Below the pieces are notes generated by a model, which worked only from the letters and a program-made list of their open reading frames with translations, did no database searches and had not been told where the DNA came from. Shown in pieces: positions 25,141 to 33,089 of a stretch of DNA of 64,000 bases; positions within the stretch are counted from its first letter, which is position 1, and each line of letters starts with the position of its first letter. This DNA is from AP-16 sp963755055 (GTDB lineage Bacteria; Pseudomonadota; Alphaproteobacteria; Rhizobiales; Xanthobacteraceae): the NCBI GenBank assembly GCA_963755055.1, contig CAVWIS010000004.1, positions 62,001-126,000 on the forward strand. The letters run 5' to 3'. The translations under genes were made by a program, and so were the position numbers.

Positions 25141-26865
25141 ATGACACGAGCAATCACGCTGTTTGCTGCCGTGCTCATGACGGCGACCGCCGGCATCGCC
25201 ACCGCCGCGGCGCAGCTGCAGCGCGGCGGGGCACCGCATGCCGCCGCCCCGGCGCGAGCCGCAGCGCCTGCTCCGCGAGCCGCGGCGCCTGCTCCACGGG
25301 CCGCTCCAGCTCCGCGGGTCGCCGCTCCGGCGCGGGCCGCCGCTCCGGCCCCGCGCATGGCCGCGCCGGCCGCCCGTGTCGCTCCGGCCGCGCGGGCGGC
25401 GCCGCAGATCCGCGCCGCCGCGCCGCATATCGCCTCCCCGCGCGCCGGTACGCCTATCGGCGCAGGCCGCGCGGCCGCGATCTCGCGCGCCGCCCCCCAT
25501 CGCGGTCCTGGCTTCGCTCGTACTGCCGTCGCGCCCCGCTCGGGCGCGCGCAGCGTGCCCCATCGCATGACCGGTCACGGCGTGTCCGGTCGCGATGCGG
25601 CGCGCCTCGCCGGCCGTCGCGCGCCGCATGGACTTTCCGCCGGCGACCCTGGACGTGCCGCACTGCGGCATGCGCAGGGCGGTCCTGCGCGGCTACACGG
25701 CCGCGACGCGACCGCGCGTCGGTCATCCGAGGCGGGGCGCAACGCCGCCGTGCGCGCCGGCGCCGACAGCGCGCGCCTGGGCCGGCACATGGCCGGCCGG
25801 CCGACGGCCGGCTCGCGGCTCGCCGCCGGACAGGACCGCAAGCGCCTGGCGCATGGATTTCACCACGGAAGTCACGACTGGCGCAGCTTCCGCCGAGGAA
25901 ATGTCGGCTGGGCGGGGCCGGTGTTCTGGCCCTACGCCTATGACGACCTGATCGACTACACGTTCTGGCCCGCCGAATACGAAGCCACCTACGACGATCC
26001 GCTCTGGGCCTACGGCTATAACGATGTGTTCGCCGGGGTGCTGCTGCCCTATGGCGATGCCGGCTCCGGCTATTCCGGCTCCGGCTACGCCGGCACGCGC
26101 CACCAGCGTACCGAGCGGCGCGGCGCGGCGGGGCGCGCCGAGGCGACGTCCGAAACCCCGCCGACGCCCGAATTGCTGGCGCGGCTGTGCGGCGCCCCCG
26201 ATCCCGACGCGCTTGCGCTGCCGGTCAGCCGTATTGCTCGGGTGGTCGACCCCGACAGCCAGCAGCAGGCCAAGCTTGATGCGCTGAAAGAGGCAGAGAC
26301 GAGGGCCGCCGAAGTGCTGCACGCCGCCTGCCCGGCGCGGGCAGCGGCCTCTCCGCTCGAACGGCTCGACCTCGTGGAGCTTCGGCTCAGGGCCATGCTG
26401 CAGGCGATCGACATCGTGCGGCCGGCGCTGGAGGATTTTTACGCCTCGCTCAACGACGAGCAGAAGGCGCGATTCAACCAGATGGGCGTGCCGCAGCAGG
26501 CCGGTCGAAAATCCGTCGGCTATGCCAGCACCGCGGCGGCGCCGCCGGCCTGCGGGGTCGACGCCCCGGCCTTCCCGGTCGACCGCGTGACGCAACTGGT
26601 GAGGCCCGACGAGACGCAGCGTGCAGCCCTTCAGGATCTCGCCCAGGCGGCGACGCAGGCGGCCGACAAGGTCGGTGCCGCCTGCCCGCCGCAGACGCCG
26701 CTCACCCCGACCGGGCGGCTTGATGCCGTGCGCAACCGCGTCCAGGCGATGCTCGACGCCACCGGGATTGTGCGGCCGGCGTTGGAGAAGTTTTACGGCT
26801 CGCTCGACGACGCGCAGAAGGCGCGCTTCAACCAGATGACCGAGCAGCAGGCTCGCGGCGGCTGA
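25141..26865 (+). CDS. Large exported LTXXQ-family protein with Ala/Pro-rich region
   Basis: From ATG 25141 (GGGAGG upstream) the 574-aa protein has a signal peptide (ITLFAAVLMTATAGIATAAA) and an Ala-Pro-Arg-rich low-complexity region (~25-110). An Arg/Gly/His-rich linker and a Tyr/Asp/Trp-rich patch (~270-320) follow. It ends with two related helical repeats of about 100 residues, each ending in a variant LTXXQ element (LNDEQKARFNQM and LDDAQKARFNQM). LTXXQ domains belong to the Spy/CpxP group of periplasmic chaperones. Length is much above the usual ~150-200 aa. The last 47 coding bases are part of a 217-bp sequence repeated at 28949. Confidence 0.8.
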   Translation: MTRAITLFAAVLMTATAGIATAAAQLQRGGAPHAAAPARAAAPAPRAAAPAPRAAPAPRVAAPARAAAPAPRMAAPAARVAPAARAAPQIRAAAPHIASPRAGTPIGAGRAAAISRAAPHRGPGFARTAVAPRSGARSVPHRMTGHGVSGRDAARLAGRRAPHGLSAGDPGRAALRHAQGGPARLHGRDATARRSSEAGRNAAVRAGADSARLGRHMAGRPTAGSRLAAGQDRKRLAHGFHHGSHDWRSFRRGNVGWAGPVFWPYAYDDLIDYTFWPAEYEATYDDPLWAYGYNDVFAGVLLPYGDAGSGYSGSGYAGTRHQRTERRGAAGRAEATSETPPTPELLARLCGAPDPDALALPVSRIARVVDPDSQQQAKLDALKEAETRAAEVLHAACPARAAASPLERLDLVELRLRAMLQAIDIVRPALEDFYASLNDEQKARFNQMGVPQQAGRKSVGYASTAAAPPACGVDAPAFPVDRVTQLVRPDETQRAALQDLAQAATQAADKVGAACPPQTPLTPTGRLDAVRNRVQAMLDATGIVRPALEKFYGSLDDAQKARFNQMTEQQARGG

Positions 26866-27035
26866 GCTGCGGCGAGGCCGGTACGTTGGCCCGAGCCCGT
26901 CGCCAATAGGCCGGGTCGCCCGCGGCGGCGCGTCGTCGAGGCCGTAGCGCGCCCGCAACAAGGCGAAATACTCCGGCGCCCAGGCGCGTCGCCGGGTGGC
27001 GAGCGTCGGTGCCCGGGCCCTGGTCTCGAGCCCCC
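26819..27035 (+). repeat. 217-bp direct repeat, left copy
   Basis: This copy covers the final codons of the LTXXQ gene and about 170 bp beyond. It matches 28949-29165 at a constant offset of 2130 bases, with four mismatches and no gaps. The two copies bracket the pair of oxidoreductase genes. Confidence 0.95.
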
Positions 27036-27050
27036 GCGGAGAAAATTATC

Positions 27051-27968
27051 ATGAGGGCGATTGTGGTGACGGATCAGGCCGCGGGAACGGCCGGGATGAC
27101 GTTGGTGGAGCGGCCCGAGCCGCAGGCAGCGATAAACGACGTCGTCGTTCAGGTTCATGCGTCGGGATTCACCTCGGGTGAGCTGACGTGGCCCTCGACC
27201 TGGACCGATCGCCTCGGCCGTGACCGGACGCCGGTGATTCCCGGGCAAGAACTGGCCGGAGTGGTCACCGCCCTCGGCTATGGCACGAGGGGGCTGTCGG
27301 TGGGACAGCGGGTGTTCGGCCTCACGGACTCGTATCGCGGCGGCACCCTGGCGGAGTATGTGGCCATCGAGGCACGCAATCTCGCGCCGCTGCCGGGCGA
27401 CGTCGACTTCACGGTGGGCGCGAGCGTGGCGATGCCGGGCCTGACCGCGTGGCAGGGACTGGTCGAGCACGGCCGCCTTCAGGCGGGGCAGAGCGTCCTC
27501 GTGCACGGCGCGGCCGGCGCAGTCGGTTCGATGGTGACGCAGCTCGCACGTGAGTTCGGCGCCTACGTCATCGGCACCGGACGCGCTGCCGACCGTCAGA
27601 AGGCGCTCGACTTCGGCGCGCAGGAGTTCGTCGACCTCGACAACGACGTCCTCGAAGACGTCGGCGGAGTCGATCTGGTGTTCGATGTCATCGGCGGCGA
27701 CATCGGGATGCGGTCCGCAGGCCTCATTCGAGCCGGAGGAACGCTGGTGACCATCGCCGGGCCGACCGAGGCGCGGCCTGCCGACGGCTTGACGGTCGAC
27801 TTTGTTGTCCTGTCCGATCGCGCCCAACTGAGTGAGATCGTCCAGCGGGTGCGGGACGGACGGCTGCGGACGAACATCGGCAACGTCTCGACCCTCGACG
27901 ACGCCGTCGCCGCCTTCAATCCGACCAAGCGGATCAACGGGAAGACGATCATCCGCGTTCGTCCGTGA
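27051..27968 (+). CDS. NADPH:quinone-type oxidoreductase (MDR family), copy 1
   Basis: The 305-aa protein is a medium-chain reductase without the zinc-binding cysteines. It has an N-terminal GroES-like domain (IPGQELAGVVTALG) and a Rossmann fold with GAAGAVGSMVTQLAREFGA for NADPH. The typical substrate is a quinone or an activated alkene. It begins only 15 bp after the left direct repeat, so its ribosome site (GGAG) and any promoter are partly in that repeat. The next gene is a paralogue about 85% identical in protein, in tandem with an offset of 981 bases. Confidence 0.9.
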   Translation: MRAIVVTDQAAGTAGMTLVERPEPQAAINDVVVQVHASGFTSGELTWPSTWTDRLGRDRTPVIPGQELAGVVTALGYGTRGLSVGQRVFGLTDSYRGGTLAEYVAIEARNLAPLPGDVDFTVGASVAMPGLTAWQGLVEHGRLQAGQSVLVHGAAGAVGSMVTQLAREFGAYVIGTGRAADRQKALDFGAQEFVDLDNDVLEDVGGVDLVFDVIGGDIGMRSAGLIRAGGTLVTIAGPTEARPADGLTVDFVVLSDRAQLSEIVQRVRDGRLRTNIGNVSTLDDAVAAFNPTKRINGKTIIRVRP

Positions 27969-28031
27969 GCGACACGCACCCATACCTGCAACATTTCCAC
28001 AAACAGACAAATGATCGAGGAGACAATTCCC

Positions 28032-28949
28032 ATGAAGGCGATAGTGGTGACGGACCAGGCTGCGGGAACGGCCGGGATGAAGCTGGTGGAGCGGCCCGAG
28101 CCGCCGGCAGCGATAAACGACGTCATCGTTCAGATTCATGCGTCGGGATTCGTCCCGACTGAGCTGGCGTGGCCCTCGACCTGGACCGATCGCCGCGACC
28201 GTGACCGAACACCGTCGATCCCCGGCCACGAGCTGGCCGGAGTGGTCACCGCTCTCGGCTACGGCACGACGGGACTGTCGGTAGGACAGCGGGTGTTCGG
28301 CCTCGCCGACTGGCATCGCGACGGCACCCTGGCGGAGTATGTAGCCATCGAGGCACGCAACCTCGCGCCGCTGCCGGGCGACGTCGACTTCACGGTGGGC
28401 GCGAGCCTGCCAATCTCGGGCCTCACCGCGTGGCAGGGACTGTTCCAGCACGGCCGTCTTCAGGCGGGGCAGAGCGTCCTCGCGCACGGCGCGGCCGGCG
28501 CAGTCGGTTCGATGGTGACGCAACTCGCACGCGAGGCCGGCGCCTACGTCATCGGCACCGGACGCGCTGCCGACCGTCAGAAGGCGCTCGACTTCGGCGC
28601 GCAGGAGTTCGTCGACCTCGACAACGACGCGCTGGAAGACGTCGGCGGCATCGATCTGGTGTTCGATGTCATCGGCGGCGACATCCAGAAGCGGTCCGCA
28701 GGCCTGATTCGAGCCGGAGGAACACTGGTGTCCATCGTCGGGCCGGCCGAGGCGCGGCCCGCCGACGGCTTGGCGGTCGACTTCGTTGTCGAGTCCGATC
28801 GTGCCCAACTGAGTGAGATCGTCCAGCGGGTGCGGGACGGACGACTGCGGACGAACATCGGCAACGTCTCGACCCTCGACGATGCCGTCGCCACCTTCAA
28901 CGCGACCGAGCGACGCGCGGGGAAGACAATCATCCGCGTTCGTCCGTGA
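28032..28949 (+). CDS. NADPH:quinone-type oxidoreductase (MDR family), copy 2
   Basis: This is a 305-aa tandem paralogue of the preceding gene. It has the same length, the same nucleotide-binding motif (GAAGAVGSMVTQLAREAGA) and an identical final stretch (GKTIIRVRP). Differences are scattered, with clusters at VPTELAWPSTWTDRRDRDR and LADWHRDG, so it is an older duplication with possible gene conversion. It starts after its own GAGGAG site 63 bp behind copy 1. The last base of its stop codon is the first base of the right-hand 217-bp repeat, an unusually exact junction. Confidence 0.9.
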   Translation: MKAIVVTDQAAGTAGMKLVERPEPPAAINDVIVQIHASGFVPTELAWPSTWTDRRDRDRTPSIPGHELAGVVTALGYGTTGLSVGQRVFGLADWHRDGTLAEYVAIEARNLAPLPGDVDFTVGASLPISGLTAWQGLFQHGRLQAGQSVLAHGAAGAVGSMVTQLAREAGAYVIGTGRAADRQKALDFGAQEFVDLDNDALEDVGGIDLVFDVIGGDIQKRSAGLIRAGGTLVSIVGPAEARPADGLAVDFVVESDRAQLSEIVQRVRDGRLRTNIGNVSTLDDAVATFNATERRAGKTIIRVRP

Positions 28950-29165
28950 GGCGCGCTTCAACCAGATGACCGAGCAGCAGGCTCGCGGCGGCTGAGCTGC
29001 GGCGAGGCCGGTACGTTGGCCCGAGCCCGTCGCCAATAGGCCGGGTCGCCCGCGGCGGCGCGTCGTCGAGGCCGCAGCGCGCCCGCGACAAGGCGAAATA
29101 CTCCGGCGCCCAAGCGCGTCGCCGGGTGGCGAGCGTCGGTGCCCGGGCCCTGGTCTCAAGCCCCC
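28949..29165 (+). repeat. 217-bp direct repeat, right copy
   Basis: This copy reproduces 26819-27035 with four substitutions. It begins inside the stop codon of the second oxidoreductase gene and carries the last codons of the LTXXQ gene as non-coding debris. After it the sequence continues into unrelated DNA at 29166. Confidence 0.95.
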
Positions 29166-29263
29166 AATGTCGGATAAGATCGCCCCGTCGACAAGCCTGC
29201 GCCAGCATGGCCAGGTGAGCCAAAGCCGGGGGCGACCGGCAAGCCAATCCCCAGGAGGAAAGA

Positions 29264-29482
29264 ATGCGTCGTTTGACCGTGACGGTCGGCGCCTTGTGCG
29301 TTGCGCTCGTGAGCTCGGGAGCTTTTGCGCAGGTGCCGCCCAACCCCAACAATCCCAACGACACCGTGCCGGATGCGATGCCGCTGGCTTACGAGCCGAC
29401 GGATATTCAATCTCCTTCGCGCCTCGGCCCTCGCCATGATCGCCTCTCAGCCGCCGCATGGCAGGGCTGTCCGGGTTCTTGA
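29264..29482 (+). CDS. Small exported protein, C-terminus replaced by repeat sequence
   Basis: A good ribosome site (AGGAGG) precedes this 72-aa frame. The N-terminus is a clear signal peptide, MRRLTVTVGALCVALVSSGAFA, followed by QVPPNPNNPNDTVPDAMP, typical of small Asn/Pro-rich exported proteins of the group. From about codon 47 the DNA is a mosaic of sequence also found at 34864-35253, so the natural end may have been lost. Function unknown. Confidence 0.55.
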   Translation: MRRLTVTVGALCVALVSSGAFAQVPPNPNNPNDTVPDAMPLAYEPTDIQSPSRLGPRHDRLSAAAWQGCPGS

Positions 29483-29506
29483 CCTTGACCCAGTCCTTGG
29501 AGCGAC
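29403..29506. repeat. Mosaic of pieces shared with the 34.9-35.3 kb region
   Basis: Bases 29448-29506 match 34864-34922 (59 bp, one mismatch), which on the minus strand encode a DNA-ligase piece (SKDWVKVKNPDSPAMRRL). Bases 29403-29429 match 35227-35253 (27 bp, one mismatch). The order of the pieces differs between the two places, so this is not a simple deletion copy. Confidence 0.85.
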
Positions 29507-29571
29507 GGAATCGGTGCCAGGGAACTGAAGAGCAAGGGAGCGGGGCCAGGAACCTGGCACCTGGTTGGCAG

Positions 29572-30303
29572 ATGGGCTTGTTTCTTGTCTTGTCCCTCAG
29601 TGTGGCTTCCGCGCTCAGCTTTATGAAACTCGACGCAAAAGGCGCCAACGGTGAGTGCTTGCCGCCGTTTACGGCCGAGGACGGCGACAAAATCTTAGCC
29701 CGCAACTTTATAAGAGTTGTGAATGCCCCGGACCCAGAGGCAAGCGCGGCCATTGTTCGCCTCGTCGGCACCATAGAAAAACTGAGCCAGGGACAAATTT
29801 CCTTCGCCTGGCGAGGCCAGGATGGACGCCAGCCTCCCAGCGAAATGCAGATAATATTCGAAATGAACAACTGGCAAGCCTCTGAGTACAACTCTGATCA
29901 ACCTGTGGTGCGCATTCGGCCTAATCGCCAGAATATGATGATGCTCACTCGCAAGAACAATGGGGGAGTGGTCAACTTCGCCATGCTCGCCCATGAAATT
30001 GCTCATTATCTCACGATGAAGGACGGACTTTTGGTTCAGAAACAATATGAGCGCGAAGTGCCGACACCTTGTTCGGTCACGCGGTACTCCGAAAAGCTTC
30101 GTTGCTCGACCGGCTTCTTCCCTCGATGCTACCGCAGCGAAGAGTCGGCCGAAGTCTTTTCTGCTTATCTCACCAATCCAGATCGGTTGGGGGCCTCCTG
30201 CGTGGACGCTCGCGGCTTTATGGCCAAGTGGTTCGGCGAGCCTCTCGGCAATTCTCGCGATTGCGTTTCCAGGTCTAAATCATTGGAGCAGCAGCCCAAT
30301 TGA
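29572..30303 (+). CDS. Putative HExxH zinc metallopeptidase-like protein
   Basis: From ATG 29572 the 243-aa protein has an N-terminal hydrophobic segment (MGLFLVLSLSVASALSFM), which is a signal or anchor. A soluble domain follows with HEIAHYL (His141, Glu142, His145), the zinc-peptidase signature. About 45-50 residues later come several glutamates in YRSEESAEVFSAYL, one of which could be the third ligand. Six cysteines in the last 100 residues suggest an exported, disulphide-bonded protein. I do not recognise a named family. The region looks poorer in GC than its neighbours, in line with acquired DNA. A longer frame to 29458 runs into the ligase-derived repeat and is not used. Confidence 0.6.
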   Translation: MGLFLVLSLSVASALSFMKLDAKGANGECLPPFTAEDGDKILARNFIRVVNAPDPEASAAIVRLVGTIEKLSQGQISFAWRGQDGRQPPSEMQIIFEMNNWQASEYNSDQPVVRIRPNRQNMMMLTRKNNGGVVNFAMLAHEIAHYLTMKDGLLVQKQYEREVPTPCSVTRYSEKLRCSTGFFPRCYRSEESAEVFSAYLTNPDRLGASCVDARGFMAKWFGEPLGNSRDCVSRSKSLEQQPN

Positions 30304-30477
30304 TCTATATCTGAATTCACGCCGCCCCGATCCGGCCGAGCGCGTGGATGGCCCGGATATGGGGCTACCAGCAACCGGTTCTCGAAGACGAGGCGTAGAT
30401 CAACACCGCCCTGGGTGCGGTGGCAGCTCACTACAACACCCTTCTCGGCGGCATCGATCGCACAGATCCGAGAGTTC

Positions 30478-31062
30478 TCAGTGGAATTTCTCTTTCCGTC
30501 TGAGCATCGCGATAATCGCTTCCATTCTTTTTTGCCGCGTCTCGGGCTTCTTCGCCGTTTGCAGTCGCCACGCGATCGTGTAGCGGTTCGCCCGGTTGAG
30601 TGTATCGAAAAATGCCTTGGCCTGTTTGTTTTTGGCTAGCGTTTTCAAAAAGTCCGCCGGTACCTCCATCCTGCTCGGAGAATCGTATGCCGTATCCCAC
30701 CGCCCGTCTTTCTTCGCGGCGGCGACAGCTGCAAGTCCCGCATGCTGCATCCTGTTTTCTTTTGTCAGGCGTTCGACATGCTTTCTATTCACCTTTGACC
30801 AAACGCTCTTCGCGCCACGCGGCGTAAATTTGTGAAGACATGAATCATCATCGAACTTCTTAAACTGCCCGTCGATCCAGCCGTAACAGAGCGCGACGTC
30901 GAGCGCACCTGTATGCGCGAGCGCTGTTCTGGCCGCAGATTTCTTGAAAAATCGCAGCCACAGGCCTGGAGAACGCGCATGGTTCGCCCTCAGCCACCTT
31001 TCAAAGGCCGCCTCGGAAGCGAAACTTCGCACTGGTAGTTCTGTTCCGGTTTCTTTGCTCAT
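30478..31062 (-). CDS. YdeI/OmpD-associated family protein
   Basis: The 194-aa protein matches the YdeI (OmdA) family. The N-terminal block is RSFASEAAFERWLRANHARSPGLWLRF. The central part CYGWIDGQFKKFDDDSCLHKFTPR, SVWSKVNRKHVERL is characteristic, and the C-terminal helix ends TRQKRMEAIIAMLRRKEK. Family members have been linked to tolerance of antimicrobial peptides or bacteriocins, but the biochemical activity is unknown. The frame is complete. It is convergent with the HExxH gene and sits in the lower-GC accessory part. Confidence 0.88.
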   Translation of the reverse strand: MSKETGTELPVRSFASEAAFERWLRANHARSPGLWLRFFKKSAARTALAHTGALDVALCYGWIDGQFKKFDDDSCLHKFTPRGAKSVWSKVNRKHVERLTKENRMQHAGLAAVAAAKKDGRWDTAYDSPSRMEVPADFLKTLAKNKQAKAFFDTLNRANRYTIAWRLQTAKKPETRQKRMEAIIAMLRRKEKFH

Positions 31063-31613
31063 ATCGCCGCCGCAAATTTGGCGAGTTTGTTAATAGTGTT
31101 GATGTTTCTGATGGTGCCGGAAGCGGGACACCAGCGCAAGCTGGTCTCTCGTGGAAAGTGTCCGTCTAAAAGATTTTCGTTTTCTGGTTACCCGCCAAAT
31201 GCATTTGGCAGGCAACCGCTTTCGATCGTTACCGCTTCGCAACCGGCTTACCCAGCCGTTTGCGAAGAGAAGCGGAAATCGAGACAGAACTGCGTCCAAC
31301 TTCGTCGTGCATGCCGAGCAATGTCCGGTCTTGGTGGTGGTGGTGGTGGCCACAATAGAACAGGGTCTGGGCTTGGGCTTCGGTTTCATCGTCATGGAAA
31401 GTGGATAGCACAGCTAGGACGTCGTGCCCTCGGAACGCCGGCGCAACGCCTCAATGGGCGGCAAACAAATGGGTGGGGCGCTGAGTGATCGAAGATTAGG
31501 GCGAATGTCAGCTTCACCTTCGACAGCTACCGCACAGCGGACATGCTAGGAGGTCGGAGTCGTGCCACTTTCAGACCTGAGCACTTGCAGCATCGTATGG
31601 TACAGAACTGCGC
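31063..31613. other. Intergenic region with palindromes
   Basis: No credible gene is seen in this 550-bp gap. It contains a perfect 16-bp palindrome and a strong hairpin (annotated separately) and a GGT-repeat tract near 31333-31350. Confidence 0.5.
31194..31267. repeat. Palindrome and hairpin pair in intergenic DNA
   Basis: GCCAAATGCATTTGGC (31194-31209) is a perfect 16-bp palindrome. A second element, 31235-31267, pairs CTTCGCAA-C-CGGCT with AGCCG-T-TTGCGAAG around a five-base loop, a 14-bp stem with one mismatch. Neither is followed by a T run, so a terminator is unlikely. Confidence 0.75.
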
Positions 31614-32603
31614 CTACTCGATCAGCTCGTCGGCGCGGGCGAGCAGCACAGGGGGAGTGGTGAGCCCAAGCGCCTCGGCGGTCTTGAGGTTGATCACCAG
31701 CTGGAACTTGACCGGGGCCTGGACGGGAAGGTCGGCGGGCTTCTCACCCTTGAGGATGCGATCGACATAGCCTGCTGCGCGCCGATACTGGTCGATCGGA
31801 TCAGGCCCATAGGAGATCAGGCCGCCGCCGGTGACGAAGTAGCGATAGGAGTAGACCGCGGGAAGTCGGTACCGGGCAGCCAGTGTGATGATCAATTCGC
31901 GATGAACCGCCGCCAACCCGCTCGACGTCACGATCAATCCGCTATTTGATCCGCGCGCGAATGCCGTGACGTCGCGCTCGATCTCGCTGGCGTCGCGCAT
32001 GTCGACCGGGCTCAATTCGACTCCGAACGAGTGCGCCACGGACTGGATTGAGGCAAACTGGCCAATCCCGGCGGCTATGGTGAGATCGCGAAGCACCGCT
32101 GCTCGTGTCACGCCCGGCGCGATCTCTTTGAGCAGCTCCAGCCATTTCCCGCTGATGCCGTATTCGGAGGTGGTAAACCCGGTGGCATTACCGCCCGGCC
32201 GCGCCAAGCTTGCGACGAAGCCGGCGGCGACCGGATCAGGGGTCTGCGTGAACACGATTGGCACGGTGCGGGTCGCCTGCAGCAACGCCCCTACGACCAT
32301 GCCGCCAGAGGCCAGGATGACGTCCGGCGCGAGCGCAACCAATTCAGCCGCGTATCTCCCTGTGAGATCCGTATCCCCCGCGCCCCGGCGATAGTCGATT
32401 TGCAGGTTGCGACCGTCAGTCCAGCCCAATTGCTGCAGACCCTGCACGAACGCCGCAATTCGATCTTGCGCTTCCGCATCATCCGCCGCCAGTCCCATGA
32501 GGACCCCGACTCGCCGCTCCCGTTCGCTCTGCTGCGCGCGCACCGCGAGCGGCCACGTCGCCGCTGTCCCGCCGAGCACGGTGATGAAATCGCGTCGCCT
32601 CAT
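31614..32603 (-). CDS. ABC_sub_bind family periplasmic substrate-binding protein
   Basis: The 329-aa protein starts MRRRDFITVLGGTAATWPLAVRAQQ, a twin-arginine export signal, and continues with the ABC_sub_bind (TrpX/YtfQ-like) fold: VGVLMGLAADDAEAQ, IVFTQTPDPVAAGFVASLARPGGNATGF and the closing YVDRILKGEKPADLPVQAPVKF. Such proteins are numerous in Bradyrhizobium-type genomes, often without their own permease, as here. The ligand is unknown. The frame is intact and the length normal. Confidence 0.9.
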   Translation of the reverse strand: MRRRDFITVLGGTAATWPLAVRAQQSERERRVGVLMGLAADDAEAQDRIAAFVQGLQQLGWTDGRNLQIDYRRGAGDTDLTGRYAAELVALAPDVILASGGMVVGALLQATRTVPIVFTQTPDPVAAGFVASLARPGGNATGFTTSEYGISGKWLELLKEIAPGVTRAAVLRDLTIAAGIGQFASIQSVAHSFGVELSPVDMRDASEIERDVTAFARGSNSGLIVTSSGLAAVHRELIITLAARYRLPAVYSYRYFVTGGGLISYGPDPIDQYRRAAGYVDRILKGEKPADLPVQAPVKFQLVINLKTAEALGLTTPPVLLARADELIE

Positions 32604-33089
32604 GCGCCGGCTCCTTCAGGCCAGGGCCGCACGTTATCACACTGTCCAAGGCTGTTGCAGCACAGCAAAACTGGACGCCGATTTGCCGCTGTGGGTCAAG
32701 GGCGGCCCTGCCGACCACGTCTGCCGCGGCGGGTTTACCCCAATAACCGGACGGGCCGGCGGGAGGCGGGGTAGGCTGTTGTGTGCCAACAGGAGACCGT
32801 CGGTTCACGTCCACTGAGTCCGTGTGCAGCAAGCTCAGTGCTCTGGGCCGATGCGCGCTGTGTGCGCAATAGTTGTGCAATTGCTAATTGATCTACCTCA
32901 ATGCGAAGACGCGCTGTCTGGCTATTATTAAAGTTTCGATAGGTTCCGAGGGATTCACACAAGCGCAGTCGCACGCGCCGGAGTCCGGCTATCTGCGGAA
33001 TTCCGCCGAGCCGTCCACGAAAGAGTAGTACCACGGATAGCGGCCCCATTTTGCCCATCGACTGTTAGGGCTAACTGGCGGGACTTGCC
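32604..33089. other. Intergenic region, nothing recognised
   Basis: This 480-bp gap separates two divergent genes and should hold both promoters. Base composition drops in GC towards 32870-32940. No convincing small gene, repeat or RNA was found. Confidence 0.5.

Noticed and set aside
26819..29165. Insertion sequence or integron cassette
   Set aside because: No transposase or integrase gene, no terminal inverted repeats and no attC-like site; the long direct repeats are too large for a normal target duplication.
26793..29891. A continuous minus-strand open frame of over 1000 codons
   Set aside because: It runs antisense to the LTXXQ gene, both oxidoreductase genes and the metallopeptidase-like gene, and is rich in Arg, Gly and His. 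It is a by-product of high GC content.
31078..31488. Small gene on either strand in the palindrome-rich gap
   Set aside because: Frames on both strands are rich in Arg, Lys, Gly and Thr with no start signals or domain.
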